Assembly: GCA_016803235.1 (NCBI GenBank)
Contig: JADCLI010000021.1
Location: forward strand, 24,297-88,296
Reading direction: 5' to 3'
Length of the DNA: 64,000 nucleotides
Origin: Pimelobacter simplex
Lineage (GTDB): Bacteria; Actinomycetota; Actinomycetes; Propionibacteriales; Nocardioidaceae
The translations under genes and the position numbers were made by a program. Below are positions 9,704 through 18,955 of this stretch, piece after piece. The notes beneath the pieces are model-generated. The model did no database searches, was not told the origin of the DNA, and saw nothing but the letters and a program-made list of their open reading frames with translations. How positions within the stretch are numbered: position 1 is the first letter of the stretch; every line of letters starts with the position of its first letter.

Positions 9704-10267
9704 TCAGCGGTTGCGCGGGTCGTACGTCGGATCCGGGTAGCGCCGCGGGCAGCCCTCGTCGACGGCGGCGGGGCGCAGCTCGAAGTGCCACGGCTCGTTG
9801 TCGTAGGTCCGACACAGGCCGTACCGGTCGCCGTACGTCCCCAGCCAGGCCGCCGCCCGTGCCGGGCCGACGTCGACGGCGTCGCCCGACACGTGGGGCG
9901 AGTTGTCCGGCGTGGAGACCCAGCGGGCGGCCTCCGCCCGGGAGCCGTAGGTCGCGACCGCCTCGTCGAGGAGCCGCTGCTGGTAGGCGCGGGAGCGCCA
10001 GCCGCTGTTGACCACGAGGTCGACGTCGTCGTCGACCGCGGCCCGTGCCGCCCGGCGCAGCGCGCGGAGCAGGTCCGGGTCGAGCTCGGCGATGCCGGAG
10101 TGCTCGTCGTCGTACACCGAGGTGCCGTCGGGGAGCTCGCCGTCCCCGACGGGCCCGGAGTCGGCCGCCGACGAGGTCGAGGTGAGGGAGCGGTAGCCGA
10201 CGGCGCCGAGCAGCACGAACACGATCAGCAACAGGAGGACCGGGCGGGAGGTGGGGGAAGGGGCCAT
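9704..10267 (-). CDS. VanY-type D-alanyl-D-alanine carboxypeptidase (M15), 187 aa
   Basis: Zinc peptidase predicted to trim the terminal D-Ala of peptidoglycan stem peptides outside the membrane. One N-terminal membrane anchor lies at about residues 8-25. The catalytic domain carries SGWRSRAYQQRLLDEA, the zinc motif SPHVSGDAVDVGP (His and Asp ligands) and EPWHFEL (catalytic Glu and third ligand His), all in the M15B order. It is divergent from a VanR/VanS-like two-component pair with an 88-bp gap, suggesting control by that system. vanHAX-type resistance genes are absent, so glycopeptide resistance should not be assumed. Confidence 0.88.
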   Translation of the reverse strand: MAPSPTSRPVLLLLIVFVLLGAVGYRSLTSTSSAADSGPVGDGELPDGTSVYDDEHSGIAELDPDLLRALRRAARAAVDDDVDLVVNSGWRSRAYQQRLLDEAVATYGSRAEAARWVSTPDNSPHVSGDAVDVGPARAAAWLGTYGDRYGLCRTYDNEPWHFELRPAAVDEGCPRRYPDPTYDPRNR

Positions 10268-10342
10268 GGCGAGGAGTCAAGACAGCGGCGCGTTGCCGGG
10301 GCGTATCGGCTTTTCGATATGCCGGCGATATCCGGCGGCTCG

Positions 10343-10348
10343 TAGCAT
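10343..10348 (+). promoter_or_regulatory. -10 element (TAGCAT) of the 10356 response regulator
   Basis: TAGCAT ends 7 nt before GTG 10356 (leaderless-type spacing). Just upstream, GATAT-GCCGGC-GATATC (about 10315-10331) is AT-flanked and close to symmetric, a possible operator for the divergent pair. Confidence 0.5.
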
Positions 10349-10355
10349 CGGCGAG

Positions 10356-11024
10356 GTGCGGGTGCTGATCGTCGAGGACGAGCCTCTTCTGGCCGAGGCC
10401 GTCCGCGACGGACTGCGGCTGGAGGCGATCGCCGCCGACGTCGCGGGCGACGGCGACACCGCCCTCGAGCTGCTCGGCGTCAACAGCTACGACATCGCGG
10501 TCCTCGACCGGGACGTGCCGGGGCCGTCCGGGGACGAGATCGCGCGGCGCATCGTCGCCTCGGGCAGCGGCATGCCGATCCTGATGCTCACCGCGGCCGA
10601 CCGGCTCGACGACAAGGCCTCCGGCTTCGCGCTCGGCGCGGACGACTACCTCACCAAGCCGTTCGAGCTCGCCGAGCTCGTGCTGCGGCTGCGGGCGCTC
10701 GACCGCCGACGGGCGCACCACCGCCCGCCCGTCCGCGAGATCGCCGGTGTGCGCCTCGACCCGTTCCGCCGTGAGGTCTTCCGCGACGGCCGGTACGTCG
10801 CCCTGACCCGCAAGCAGTTCGCGGTGCTCGAGGTCCTCGTCGGCGCCGAGGGCGGCGTGGTGAGCGCCGAGGAGCTGCTCGAGCGGGCCTGGGACGAGAA
10901 CGCCGACCCCTTCACGAACGCCGTGCGGATCACGGTGTCCGCGCTGCGCAAGCGGCTCGGCGAGCCCTGGGTCATCGCCACCGTCGCCGGCGTCGGGTAC
11001 CGGATCGATGTCGGCAACAACTAG
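10356..11024 (+). CDS. OmpR-family response regulator (VanR-like), 222 aa
   Basis: Receiver domain (1-118) with E8/D9, phospho-acceptor D51 in VLDRDVP and K101 in YLTKPFELAEL; winged-helix output domain (about 125-220) ending [10 protein letters not shown]. The start is the GTG at 10356, giving VRVLIVEDEP; longer in-frame versions add a low-complexity lead. The stop overlaps the downstream kinase by 17 nt, a strong sign of coupling. The divergent VanY-like carboxypeptidase suggests a cell-wall stress role; the target genes are otherwise unknown. Confidence 0.9.
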   Translation: MRVLIVEDEPLLAEAVRDGLRLEAIAADVAGDGDTALELLGVNSYDIAVLDRDVPGPSGDEIARRIVASGSGMPILMLTAADRLDDKASGFALGADDYLTKPFELAELVLRLRALDRRRAHHRPPVREIAGVRLDPFRREVFRDGRYVALTRKQFAVLEVLVGAEGGVVSAEELLERAWDENADPFTNAVRITVSALRKRLGEPWVIATVAGVGYRIDVGNN

Positions 11025-12132
11025 GCGCCGCGGACCGAGCGTCCGGCTCCGGTTGACGCTGAGCTACGCCGGCTTCCTGCTGCTCGCCGGCGCGCTGCTG
11101 CTCGCCGTGGTCTGGCTGTTCCTCCTGCGCTACGTGCCCGACCAGGCCGTCACCGTGGCCACCGACGACCTGGGCGGTCCGGGGCCGAGGTCGCCGTACC
11201 TGTTCATCCCGGGACGCTCGGACCTGTGGGAGGCGTTCGCCCCCAAGGCGGCGCTGGTGCTGGGCTTCCTGCTCGTCTGCGGTCTCGGTGGCGGGTGGCT
11301 CCTGGCCGGCCGGATGCTCGCCCCGCTCGGCCAGATCACCGAGGCCACGCGGCGAGCGGCCGGCGGCTCGCTCACGCACCGGATCCGGCTCCGGGGCCGC
11401 GACGACGAGTTCCGCGAGCTGGCCGACGCCTTCGACGGCATGCTCGCGCGGCTCGACGCGCACGTCGCCGAGCAGCAGCGCTTCGCCGCCAACGCCTCAC
11501 ACGAGCTGCGGACGCCGCTGACGATCACCCAGACCCTGCTGGAGTTGGCCCGCAAGGACCCGACCCGCGACACCGGCCGGCTGGTCGAGAGCCTGTACGC
11601 CGTCAACACCCGGGCGATCGACCTGATCGAGGCGCTGCTCCTGCTCAGCCGGGCCGACCGCAGGTCCTTCGCCCGCGAGGACGTCGACCTGTCGCTCCTC
11701 GCCGAGGAGGCCACCGAGACGCTGCTGCCGCTCGCCGAGGCGGGCGGCGTCGTCCTCGAGGCGTCGGGCGACCTCGCCGTCACCACGGGCGAGCCGGCGC
11801 TGCTGCTGCAGCTGACGACCAACCTCGTCCACAACGCGATCGTGCACAACCTCCCCGCCGGCGGCCGGGTCCGGGTCAGCACGCACCGCGAGCCCGCGGC
11901 GGCGCTCCTGCACGTGGAGAACACGGGGGCGCTGCTCGACCCGGAGCTGGTCGCCACCCTGGCCGAGCCCTTCCAACGGGGCGCGGGGCGCACCCAGGAC
12001 GGGCATGCCGGTGCAGGCCTCGGCCTCGCGATCGTCCGGAGCATCGCCGAGGCGCACGACGGCAGCCTCTCCCTCGCGGCCAGGTCGGGAGGCGGGCTGC
12101 GGGTGACGGTGCGCCTGCCGGCCGCGGGCTAG
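11008..12132 (+). CDS. Sensor histidine kinase, 374 aa
   Basis: Membrane kinase partner of the preceding regulator. Two membrane helices (about 18-41 and 79-101) enclose a short, roughly 38-residue outside loop; a HAMP region follows (about 102-155), then HisKA with H165 in [21 protein letters not shown], and an HATPase domain with [20 protein letters not shown]. The small sensor loop suggests that it detects a signal in or at the membrane, as cell-envelope sensors often do. Its 3' end overlaps ispD by 4 nt in convergent orientation. Confidence 0.9.
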   Translation: MSATTRRRGPSVRLRLTLSYAGFLLLAGALLLAVVWLFLLRYVPDQAVTVATDDLGGPGPRSPYLFIPGRSDLWEAFAPKAALVLGFLLVCGLGGGWLLAGRMLAPLGQITEATRRAAGGSLTHRIRLRGRDDEFRELADAFDGMLARLDAHVAEQQRFAANASHELRTPLTITQTLLELARKDPTRDTGRLVESLYAVNTRAIDLIEALLLLSRADRRSFAREDVDLSLLAEEATETLLPLAEAGGVVLEASGDLAVTTGEPALLLQLTTNLVHNAIVHNLPAGGRVRVSTHREPAAALLHVENTGALLDPELVATLAEPFQRGAGRTQDGHAGAGLGLAIVRSIAEAHDGSLSLAARSGGGLRVTVRLPAAG

Positions 12133-12851
12133 GAGAGCAGCCGCTCGGCGACCTGGAGGTCCTCGGCGAAGGTCACCTTCACGTTGCCCGGGTGGGCCGC
12201 CACGGACCGCACCTCGTGCCCGGCCGGTGCGAACTCCGCGAACGCCGCCGCGGTGTCGGTGCCGTCGAAGCCGGCCGCGGCGGCGGCCGCGTACGCCGCC
12301 AGCAGCGGGGTGGCCCGGAACGCCTGCGGGGTCGAGACGCCCACCAGCCGGGTGCCGGGACCGCCGGGGGCGGGCACCAGGGCGGCGTCGCGGGGGAGCA
12401 GGCCGGCCAGCTCGTGCGTGGGTACGGCGCCGCCGTGCTCGCGCGCGGTGGCGATGGTCGCCTCGAACAGCGCCGCGCTCGCCAGCGGCCGGGCGCCGTC
12501 GTGGATCGCGACCACGTCGACGCTGCCGGCGGCGACCCGCGGGGCGAGCGCGGCCAGCGCCGCCTGCTCGGAGTCCTGCCGGGTCGCGCCGCCCTCGACG
12601 AGCAGCACCTCGCGCTCGCCGATGACCGGCAGCAGTGCGGTCCCGACGTCCGCTCGCTCGCCAGGACGGTGCACCACGACGACCGGGTCGACGCCCGACA
12701 GCTCGAGCGCGGTGAGCACCGACCAGGCCAGCACCGGGCGGCCACGCAGCGGGAGCAGGATCTTGTTGACCCCGGCACCCACGCGGGTGCCGCTCCCGGC
12801 GGCGAGGACGACGACGGCTGCGGTCGGTGCAGGGGCCGGGGCGGTGGTCAC
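12129..12851 (-). CDS. ispD: 2-C-methyl-D-erythritol 4-phosphate cytidylyltransferase IspD, 240 aa
   Basis: Third step of the MEP isoprenoid pathway: joins CTP and MEP to give CDP-ME. It has the CTP loop [14 protein letters not shown] near residue 15, the Lys in [30 protein letters not shown] (metal and base contacts), GVSTPQAF, and GTDTAAAF in place of the usual TDD. The start is GTG 12851, 7 nt after a TAGGCT -10. ispF lies about 1.1 kb upstream on the same strand with a hydrolase between, a loosened form of the common ispD-ispF pair. Confidence 0.93.
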   Translation of the reverse strand: MTTAPAPAPTAAVVVLAAGSGTRVGAGVNKILLPLRGRPVLAWSVLTALELSGVDPVVVVHRPGERADVGTALLPVIGEREVLLVEGGATRQDSEQAALAALAPRVAAGSVDVVAIHDGARPLASAALFEATIATAREHGGAVPTHELAGLLPRDAALVPAPGGPGTRLVGVSTPQAFRATPLLAAYAAAAAAGFDGTDTAAAFAEFAPAGHEVRSVAAHPGNVKVTFAEDLQVAERLLS

Positions 12852-12858
12852 GCCGCCG

Positions 12859-12864
12859 AGCCTA
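12859..12864 (-). promoter_or_regulatory. ispD -10 element (TAGGCT, minus strand)
   Basis: TAGGCT on the minus strand ends 7 nt before the GTG of ispD, a leaderless-type arrangement. Confidence 0.5.
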
Positions 12865-12877
12865 GATGTGTCCGCGC

Positions 12878-13828
12878 TCAGGCGCGGGCGCGGTGCCGCC
12901 CGCGTCGCTCCGCGTCGCCGGCGGGCTGGTCCGCGACCCGGGCGAGCGCGCGGTCGACCAGCGTGCACAGCTCGCCGCTCACGAGCTCGCGACGCTCGAA
13001 GGGCAGGTAGTGGCCCGCGTCGGGGGCCACGAGCAGCCGCGCGCCGCGGATGCCGCGGGCGATCTTGCTGGCGTGCTCGGGCGGGGTGAGCAGGTCGCGG
13101 GTGCCGACGAGCACCGTGGTCGGGACGTCGTCGAAGGCGGCGAGGTTGCCGATCCGGTCGTGGGCCATCATGTCCCTGAAGAACCCGGACATGGTCTCCG
13201 GTGCCGCGTGGACCAGCTGGTCGACGACGTGGGCGACGTCGCGGGAGCGGGCCGGGCGGCCGAACAGGAACCGGCGGGCGATCTGCCGCTCGATGGTCGG
13301 GAACTTCTCCCGGCGGCTCAGGCTGAGCATCCGCGACCGGTTGGCGAGGATGAACGGCAGCCGGTCGCGCAGCACGGCGCCCGCGACGGCCGGCAGGCCC
13401 AGGGTGACCTTGGACAGCTCGCCGCTGGTGGTGCTGACGAACAGGGTGCCGACGATCCGCGGCATCAGGTCGGGTCGCTCCTCGGGGATCGCGGTGATCG
13501 TCATCCCGCCGACCGAGTGGCCGGCGACGACGAGCGGTCCCTCGGGGGCGCAGCTGTCGACGACCAGGCCGAGGTCGCGCGCGAGGTGGGGGATGGTGCA
13601 CGCCGCCTCCGGCGCCCGGTCCGAACGCCCGTGCCCGCGGTGGTCCCAGGTGATCACCCGGACGTCGCGGCCGTAGCGCGCCAGCAGGTCGGTGACCTGG
13701 TAGTGCCAGTCCGACTCCTCGGCCGTCCAGCAGTGCGACAGCAGCACCGTCAGCGGCGCGTCGTCGCGGCCGCGCACGGTCACGTGGATGCGCAGGCCGT
13801 CCTCGGTGATCACGGTGTGGTCGGACAT
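12878..13828 (-). CDS. Alpha/beta-fold hydrolase, 316 aa
   Basis: Classical alpha/beta hydrolase. The nucleophile elbow is GHSVGG (Ser at about residue 98), the acid is in [14 protein letters not shown] and the His in [21 protein letters not shown] near the N-terminus forms the oxyanion region, and [13 protein letters not shown] is the usual strand-4 motif. No signal peptide is evident. ATG 13828 is preferred because GGGGG lies at ribosome-site distance; an in-frame ATG 12 nt upstream is the alternative. It sits between ispF and ispD on the same strand. Substrate unknown; esterase or lipase-like activity is typical. Confidence 0.85.
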   Translation of the reverse strand: MSDHTVITEDGLRIHVTVRGRDDAPLTVLLSHCWTAEESDWHYQVTDLLARYGRDVRVITWDHRGHGRSDRAPEAACTIPHLARDLGLVVDSCAPEGPLVVAGHSVGGMTITAIPEERPDLMPRIVGTLFVSTTSGELSKVTLGLPAVAGAVLRDRLPFILANRSRMLSLSRREKFPTIERQIARRFLFGRPARSRDVAHVVDQLVHAAPETMSGFFRDMMAHDRIGNLAAFDDVPTTVLVGTRDLLTPPEHASKIARGIRGARLLVAPDAGHYLPFERRELVSGELCTLVDRALARVADQPAGDAERRGRHRARA

Positions 13829-13914
13829 CGGTACCCCCATGTCGGTGTCGGCGTCCCACCCTGCCACGACCCGGCGCGGTTGCGACAGCGTGTCGCAGGA
13901 AGAGACCGGGGAGG

Positions 13915-14397
13915 TCAGGAGGTGAGCAGCGCGGTGGCGATCGCGGCGACACCCTCGCCGCGCCCGGTGAGGCCCAGGCCGTCGGTGGTCGTCGCGGACA
14001 GGGACACGGGGGCGTCGAGGACGCCGCCGAGCGCGGCCTCCGCCTCCGCGCGGCGGGGACCGACCTTCGGCCGGTTGCCGATCACCTGCACCGCGACGTT
14101 GACGACCGAGAAGCCCGCCGCCTCGACCCGGCGCCGGGTCTCGCCGAGCAGGGCCGCGCCGCTGGCGCCCGCCCACTGTGGCTGCGCCGTACCGAAGTTG
14201 CTGCCGAGGTCGCCGAGACCGGCGGCCGAGAGCAGGGCGTCACAGGCCGCGTGGGCGGCGACGTCGGCGTCGGAGTGGCCCTCGAGCCGGACGTCCTCGT
14301 CGGGCCAGGTCAGGCCGCCGAGCGCCAGCGGGGGGTCCTGCGGGCCGCGGGGGACCAGGCGATGGACGTCGGAGCCGATGCCGATGCGCAGGTTCAC
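13915..14397 (-). CDS. ispF: 2-C-methyl-D-erythritol 2,4-cyclodiphosphate synthase IspF, 160 aa
   Basis: Cyclises CDP-ME 2-phosphate to MEcPP in the MEP pathway; the enzyme is a homotrimer. Metal ligands are in IGSDVHRL (Asp and His) and LEGHSDADV (His), and [18 protein letters not shown] forms the nucleotide-binding C-terminal signature. Length is exactly typical. The start is GTG 14397. It is divergent from the sulfite-oxidase-like gene with a 46-bp gap; CATGAT lies 6 nt before the start as a possible -10. Confidence 0.96.
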   Translation of the reverse strand: MNLRIGIGSDVHRLVPRGPQDPPLALGGLTWPDEDVRLEGHSDADVAAHAACDALLSAAGLGDLGSNFGTAQPQWAGASGAALLGETRRRVEAAGFSVVNVAVQVIGNRPKVGPRRAEAEAALGGVLDAPVSLSATTTDGLGLTGRGEGVAAIATALLTS

Positions 14398-14443
14398 GGC
14401 CCGATCATGCCTGAGTCGGGTGCCGTGGGAGAGAATCGGTCAG

Positions 14444-15988
14444 GTGAGGAGCTCCCGGGCCTGGTGGCCGCTGGCCGGGCTGATCGCCGGAGCGGTCGGC
14501 CTGGCGATCAGCTATGCCGCGGCAGCCCTGCTGCACGTGCGGGACTCGCCGGTCGTCGCGGTGGCCGAGGGCGTCATCGCGCTCACCCCCGGGCCGGTCG
14601 CCACGTGGGCGATCGACACCTTCGACACCGCCGACAAGAAGGTCCTCGTCGTCGGCATGCTGGTCGTCGTCGCGTTGCTCTTCGGGTGGTTCGGGCGACT
14701 GGCGCACCGGCGGTGGTGGGCCGCGGTGACCGGGTACGTCGTGCTCGCCGGCATCGCCGTCGTCGCCGTGCTGACCAAGCCGACGCCCAGCCTGATCGAC
14801 CTCGCGCCGGTCGTGGTCGGGCTGCTCTGCTGGCTGGTCGCGCTCGCCCTGCTCGCCGAGTGGCTGCGGCGCTGGGAGCTCGTCGAGGACGTCCCCGGCC
14901 CCGCCGACGACGCGGTGCCGACCCGGCGCCGGTTCTTCGTGCTCGCCGGTGCCATGGCCGCCGTGACCGTGGTCGGCGGGCTGGCCGGGCGGATCGCCGG
15001 CAACGCGCGGCGCAAGGCCGAGCAGAGTCGCCGGCTCCTGCGGATCGAGGGCGTCACCGCGCCCGTCGTGCCCGACGGCGTCGCGGTCGGGGTCGACGGC
15101 GTCTCGCCGTGGCAGACCCCGAACGACGACTTCTACCTGATCGACACCGCCATCATCAAGCCGACCGTCGCGCCCGCCGAGTGGGAGCTGCGGATCCACG
15201 GCAAGGTCGAGCGCGAGATCCGGCTGACGTACGCCGACCTGGTCGGTCGCGAGATCACCCAGGACTGGATCACCCTCAACTGCGTGTCCAACGAGGTCGG
15301 CGGCGACCTGGTCGGCAACGCGTGGTGGAGCGGCGTGCGGCTGGCGGCGATCCTCGCCGAGGCCAAGCCCCTGGCCGGCGCGGACGCGGTGCTGCAGACC
15401 TCGGAGGACGGCTGGACCTGCGGGACGCCGCTGGCCGCCCTGATGGACGACCGCAACGCGATGCTCGCGGTCGCGATGAACGGCGAGCCGCTGCCGATCG
15501 AGCACGGCTTCCCGGTGCGCACCATCGTGCCCGGGCTCTACGGCTACGTGTCGGCGTGCAAGTGGGTGGTCGACATGGAGGTCACCTCGTTCGAGGACAT
15601 CACGGCGTACTGGACCGACAAGGGCTGGTCGGAGCAGGGGCCGGTCAAGATCGCGTCCAAGATCGAGGTGCCCGGTGACGGCGCCGAGGTGCCGGCCGGG
15701 GAGCTGGTCTGCGCGGGCGTCGCCTGGTTCCAGCACACCGGGATCTCCGGCGTCGAGGTCCAGGTCGACGGCGGCCGCTGGCAGCGGGCGACCCTCGCGA
15801 CCACCCCGAACGCCGACACCTGGGTGCAGTGGCGCGCGGTCCTCGACGTCGACCCCGGCGAGCACCAGCTGCGGGTCCGGGCGATCGACGCGGAGGGCCG
15901 CACCCAGACCGGCGCGGTGGCGGACGTCGTGCCGGACGGTGCGACCGGATGGCACACCATCGACCTCACCGTCTCGGCACAGGACTGA
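14444..15988 (+). CDS. Membrane-anchored molybdopterin oxidoreductase, sulfite-oxidase family, 514 aa
   Basis: N-terminal part (about 1-165) holds four or five membrane helices. A second boundary, TRRRFFVLAGAMAAVTVVGG (about 165-184), looks like an internal twin-arginine type signal/anchor. The Mo-cofactor domain (about 250-410) contains ITLNCVSNEVGG with the Cys that binds molybdenum; a C-terminal Mo-co dimerisation domain (about 420-510) follows. The catalytic domain is therefore probably outside the membrane. Start GTG 14444 has GAGAAT 7 nt upstream. Whether sulfite or another S/N-oxide is the substrate cannot be told. Confidence 0.88.
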   Translation: MRSSRAWWPLAGLIAGAVGLAISYAAAALLHVRDSPVVAVAEGVIALTPGPVATWAIDTFDTADKKVLVVGMLVVVALLFGWFGRLAHRRWWAAVTGYVVLAGIAVVAVLTKPTPSLIDLAPVVVGLLCWLVALALLAEWLRRWELVEDVPGPADDAVPTRRRFFVLAGAMAAVTVVGGLAGRIAGNARRKAEQSRRLLRIEGVTAPVVPDGVAVGVDGVSPWQTPNDDFYLIDTAIIKPTVAPAEWELRIHGKVEREIRLTYADLVGREITQDWITLNCVSNEVGGDLVGNAWWSGVRLAAILAEAKPLAGADAVLQTSEDGWTCGTPLAALMDDRNAMLAVAMNGEPLPIEHGFPVRTIVPGLYGYVSACKWVVDMEVTSFEDITAYWTDKGWSEQGPVKIASKIEVPGDGAEVPAGELVCAGVAWFQHTGISGVEVQVDGGRWQRATLATTPNADTWVQWRAVLDVDPGEHQLRVRAIDAEGRTQTGAVADVVPDGATGWHTIDLTVSAQD

Positions 15989-15991
15989 GCC

Positions 15992-17239
15992 CTACCAGTT
16001 GCCGCCGGGCGCTGCGGGGAGCGGGTGCGCGGCGTCGTGGACGACGTACGCCGTGCCGCCGGAGGCCTGCAGCCAGATCCGCTCGAGCTGCGCGCGGGCG
16101 TAGACCCGCCGTACGCCCTCGGCACTCGCGGCCGCGGGGTCGTTGACGATCACGTCGCCGGTCGCGGTGAACCCGACGATGACGAGCAGGTGCCCGTTGG
16201 ACGCGGAGATCGGGGCGCCGGTCAGGTCGCCGCGACCGAACGCGATCGACACGACGGGCGGGATCCCGGCCTTGACGAGCAGCTCGGCGTCGGTGAGGTC
16301 GCGCAGCCGGGTCACGAACGCCTCGCCGGTCCGGCCCAGCCGCCGGGCGGCGTACGCGGTGTTGAACGGCCAGTTCCCGGTCCCCTCGTAGGCGTGGTCG
16401 TACGTCGAGCGGGCGGTCGCGTCGACCCACGGGTCCGGGTGCCCGGCCGGGACCCAGCCGTAGGAGCCCGGGCCGGGAAGGCGGCCGTAGTAGCCGAGCA
16501 CCATCGAGGTCGAGGTCGGCGAGCACCACGCCTCGCCGCCGCCACCCCACTGCGGGTAGTGGCCGGTGTGGATCATCTGCGAGTAACGCGGGACCGCGAG
16601 CTCGACGCCACGCGCGACCCCCGGCGCGGAGACCGCGCCGGCGGCGGCCGGCAGTCGGGAGGTCATCGCCGTGGCGAGGTCGACGCGCGGCGACCTCCGG
16701 CCGGCCTCGTGGCGCACCGTCACCCGGATCCGGTACGACGCCAGCCCGGCCGTCCTCCACGTGTCGGTCGCCACCCGGGTGCCGTCGTCGGCCTGGCTTC
16801 CGCCCGAGCGGCGCTTGACGACCTTGTCGGTCGCCGCCCACCGGGCGACGGTGTCCCACGACGTCCTCGCGCCGTTCGCGGCCCGGCCGCGGACCTCGAC
16901 CGCGATCCAGCTCGATCCCGGCGTGCGGGCCGACCACGACGCGATCAGCTCGGTGTAGTCGAAGCCGGGCGCGATCCACGGGCTGCTCCAGCGGCTGCCG
17001 ACGTAGCTGCGGCCGTACCGCCGCTCGGTCGCGGCGCCCTTCCAGGCGCCCGGCGCGAACCGCTGCAGGTGGACCTGCCGGGCCGAGACCGCCGCCGCGG
17101 CCACCGCCTCGGGGCGCGACTCGGCGGGGGAGCGGTCGGCGACCACGGCGATGCCGGCCGCCAGGGAGGCGACCAGGGCGAGGACGAGGGACACGACGGG
17201 AACGGGGAAGGACCGGCGCACTGCCTCACGGTACGTCAC
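15992..17239 (-). CDS. Secreted C39-type cysteine peptidase, about 415 aa
   Basis: Signal/anchor helix at about residues 10-32, then a beta-rich region (about 45-220) and a C39_2 peptidase domain (about 230-410). The catalytic Cys is in GGEAWCSPTSTSMVLGYYG; the His is in SNGHLLVIVGF and the Asp in VIVNDPAA. Such proteins are secreted papain-like peptidases of unknown substrate. Several GTG starts lie close together (17239, 17248, 17257); 17239 gives a compact signal peptide, but the choice is uncertain. Its 3' end is 3 nt from the end of the converging molybdoenzyme gene. The gap to cysS (17240-17544) holds the inverted-repeat element described separately. Confidence 0.82.
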   Translation of the reverse strand: MTYREAVRRSFPVPVVSLVLALVASLAAGIAVVADRSPAESRPEAVAAAAVSARQVHLQRFAPGAWKGAATERRYGRSYVGSRWSSPWIAPGFDYTELIASWSARTPGSSWIAVEVRGRAANGARTSWDTVARWAATDKVVKRRSGGSQADDGTRVATDTWRTAGLASYRIRVTVRHEAGRRSPRVDLATAMTSRLPAAAGAVSAPGVARGVELAVPRYSQMIHTGHYPQWGGGGEAWCSPTSTSMVLGYYGRLPGPGSYGWVPAGHPDPWVDATARSTYDHAYEGTGNWPFNTAYAARRLGRTGEAFVTRLRDLTDAELLVKAGIPPVVSIAFGRGDLTGAPISASNGHLLVIVGFTATGDVIVNDPAAASAEGVRRVYARAQLERIWLQASGGTAYVVHDAAHPLPAAPGGNW

Positions 17240-17275
17240 ATCCGTCACTCCCGTCACACGGAGGCGCGGCGCGGC

Positions 17276-17493
17276 CTTGTAACTACGTGTTACGTGCGGA
17301 ATTCGGCTGCAACAACACCCGGGTAGCAACCACAGCACCCGGGTGGTGCGGCCGGCGTGGCGCCGGCGCAGCTCGGTGACGCGCGGCTGTTCCAAGTCCG
17401 CGTTGCGAGGCCGAATTGGCGACTACCCGGGTGCTGTGCTCGGTACCCGGGTGCTGTGGCATGCCTTTTCGTGCCGTAACACTTAGTTACAAG
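17276..17493. repeat. 218-bp symmetric inverted-repeat element in the C39 peptidase/cysS gap
   Basis: The outer arms CTTGTAACTACGTGTTACG (17276-17294) and CGTAACACTTAGTTACAAG (17475-17493) match in inverted orientation at 18 of 19 positions. Inside each arm, at identical distances (22 nt, then 12 nt), lie two perfect ACCCGGGT palindromes (17317-17324, 17337-17344, 17425-17432, 17445-17452). The outer sites are themselves dyads, GTAAC-N5-GTTAC. The 80-bp centre has no gene. No target-site duplication is visible. It may be a MITE-like element or a paired operator. Confidence 0.7.
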
Positions 17494-17532
17494 CGCACCC
17501 GCGACGATGTGAGGCGGACCCGCGCCGATCCC

Positions 17533-17538
17533 TAGACT
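17533..17538 (+). promoter_or_regulatory. cysS -10 element (TAGACT)
   Basis: TAGACT ends 6 nt before GTG 17545, so cysS is probably leaderless. The 218-bp inverted-repeat element ends 39 nt upstream, so its right arm lies near the -35 region. Confidence 0.6.
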
Positions 17539-17544
17539 GGCGGC

Positions 17545-18954
17545 GTGACCATCCGGCTCTACGACACCGCGACCCGCGAAGTACGTGACTTCGTGCCCCT
17601 CCACGAGGGCAGGGCGGGTCTGTACGTGTGCGGCCTGACGGTCCAGAGCGAGCCCCACGTCGGCCACGTCCGCTCCGCGGTGAACTTCGACGTCCTCCAG
17701 CGCTGGCTGCGTCACCGCGGCTACGAGGTCACGTTCATCCGCAACATCACCGACATCGACGACAAGATCCTGGCGAAGTCGGCCGAGCAGGGCCGGCCCT
17801 GGTACAACCTCGCGTACGCGATGAAGATCGAGCTCGACAAGGCCTACGCCGCGCTCAATGTGGCGCCGCCGACCTACGAGCCCGCCGCGACGGGCCACAT
17901 CCCCGAGATGATCGTGCTCATCGAGCGGCTCATCGAGCGCGGCCACGCCTACCCGGCCGAGGACGGCAGCGGCGACGTCTACTTCGACGTCCGGTCGTGG
18001 CCTTCGTACGGCGAGCTGACCCACCAGGGCGTCGACGACATGGAGCCGGCGGCCGACGCCGACCCGCGCGGGAAGAGGGACCCCCGCGACTTCGCGCTGT
18101 GGAAGGGCCGCAAGGACTCCGAGCCGGAGACCGCGTCCTGGCCGAGCCCGTGGGGTCGGGGCCGTCCGGGCTGGCACATCGAGTGCTCGGCGATGGCCGG
18201 CAAGTACCTCGGCGAGGCCTTCGACATCCACGGCGGCGGCGTCGACCTGCGCTTCCCCCACCACGAGAACGAGCAGGCCCAGTCGCGGGCGGCGGGGGGC
18301 GCGTTCGCGTCGTACTGGATGCACAACGCGTGGATCACCACCGCCGGCGAGAAGATGAGCAAGTCCCTCGGCAACACGCTCTCGATCCCCTCGGTGCTGC
18401 AGCGGGTCAGTGGTGCGGAGCTGCGGTTCTACATGGTCGCCGCCCACTACCGCTCCCACGTCGAGTTCAGCTTCGAGGCGCTCGACGAGGCGGCCGCGGG
18501 CTACCAGCGGATCGTCTCCTTCCTCGACCGCGTCGGGGGCCCGACGGGCTCGACCGGTGGCAGCGGTGAGCTGCCGGAGGCCTTCGCCGCCGCGATGGAC
18601 GACGACCTCGGTACGCCGGCCGCGGTCGCCGTCCTCTACGACACCGTGCGCGAGGGCAACCGCCTGCTGGCGGCCGGCGAGGACGTCGCCGCGGTCGCGG
18701 GTGCGGTCGCCGCGATGCTCGACGTGCTCGGCGTGCACCCGGCCGACCCGGCCTGGGCCGGTGCCGGCTCCTCCGGCGCCGAGGAGCGGCTCAGCGCCGC
18801 GGTGGACGCGCTGGTCGCCGGGCTGCTGGAGGAGCGCACCCAGGCGCGCGCCGACAAGGACTGGGCCCGCGCCGACGCGATCCGCGACCGGATCAAGGCG
18901 GCCGGCATCGAGGTCACCGACACCCCCGACGGACCCACCTGGAGCGTGAGCTGA
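17545..18954 (+). CDS. cysS: Cysteinyl-tRNA synthetase, 469 aa
   Basis: Charges tRNA-Cys with cysteine. Class I features are the HIGH-type motif in [13 protein letters not shown] (about residue 40), the zinc Cys in CGLTVQSEP and in [16 protein letters not shown], and the KMSKS loop EKMSKSLGN at about residue 270. Length and the C-terminal DALR-like helical region match CysS rather than the related mycothiol ligase MshC. rlmB follows after 1 nt, and carD/ispD/ispF lie upstream, as in mycobacteria. Confidence 0.97.
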   Translation: MTIRLYDTATREVRDFVPLHEGRAGLYVCGLTVQSEPHVGHVRSAVNFDVLQRWLRHRGYEVTFIRNITDIDDKILAKSAEQGRPWYNLAYAMKIELDKAYAALNVAPPTYEPAATGHIPEMIVLIERLIERGHAYPAEDGSGDVYFDVRSWPSYGELTHQGVDDMEPAADADPRGKRDPRDFALWKGRKDSEPETASWPSPWGRGRPGWHIECSAMAGKYLGEAFDIHGGGVDLRFPHHENEQAQSRAAGGAFASYWMHNAWITTAGEKMSKSLGNTLSIPSVLQRVSGAELRFYMVAAHYRSHVEFSFEALDEAAAGYQRIVSFLDRVGGPTGSTGGSGELPEAFAAAMDDDLGTPAAVAVLYDTVREGNRLLAAGEDVAAVAGAVAAMLDVLGVHPADPAWAGAGSSGAEERLSAAVDALVAGLLEERTQARADKDWARADAIRDRIKAAGIEVTDTPDGPTWSVS

Positions 18955-18955
18955 C

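Noticed and set aside
12866-14443. Long upstream extension of the molybdoenzyme frame
   Set aside because: It overlaps a clear hydrolase and ispF on the other strand, and has no domain; GTG 14444 gives a family-like start.
17276-17493. Insertion sequence with transposase
   Set aside because: No coding frame of meaningful size and no target duplication; described only as an inverted-repeat element.
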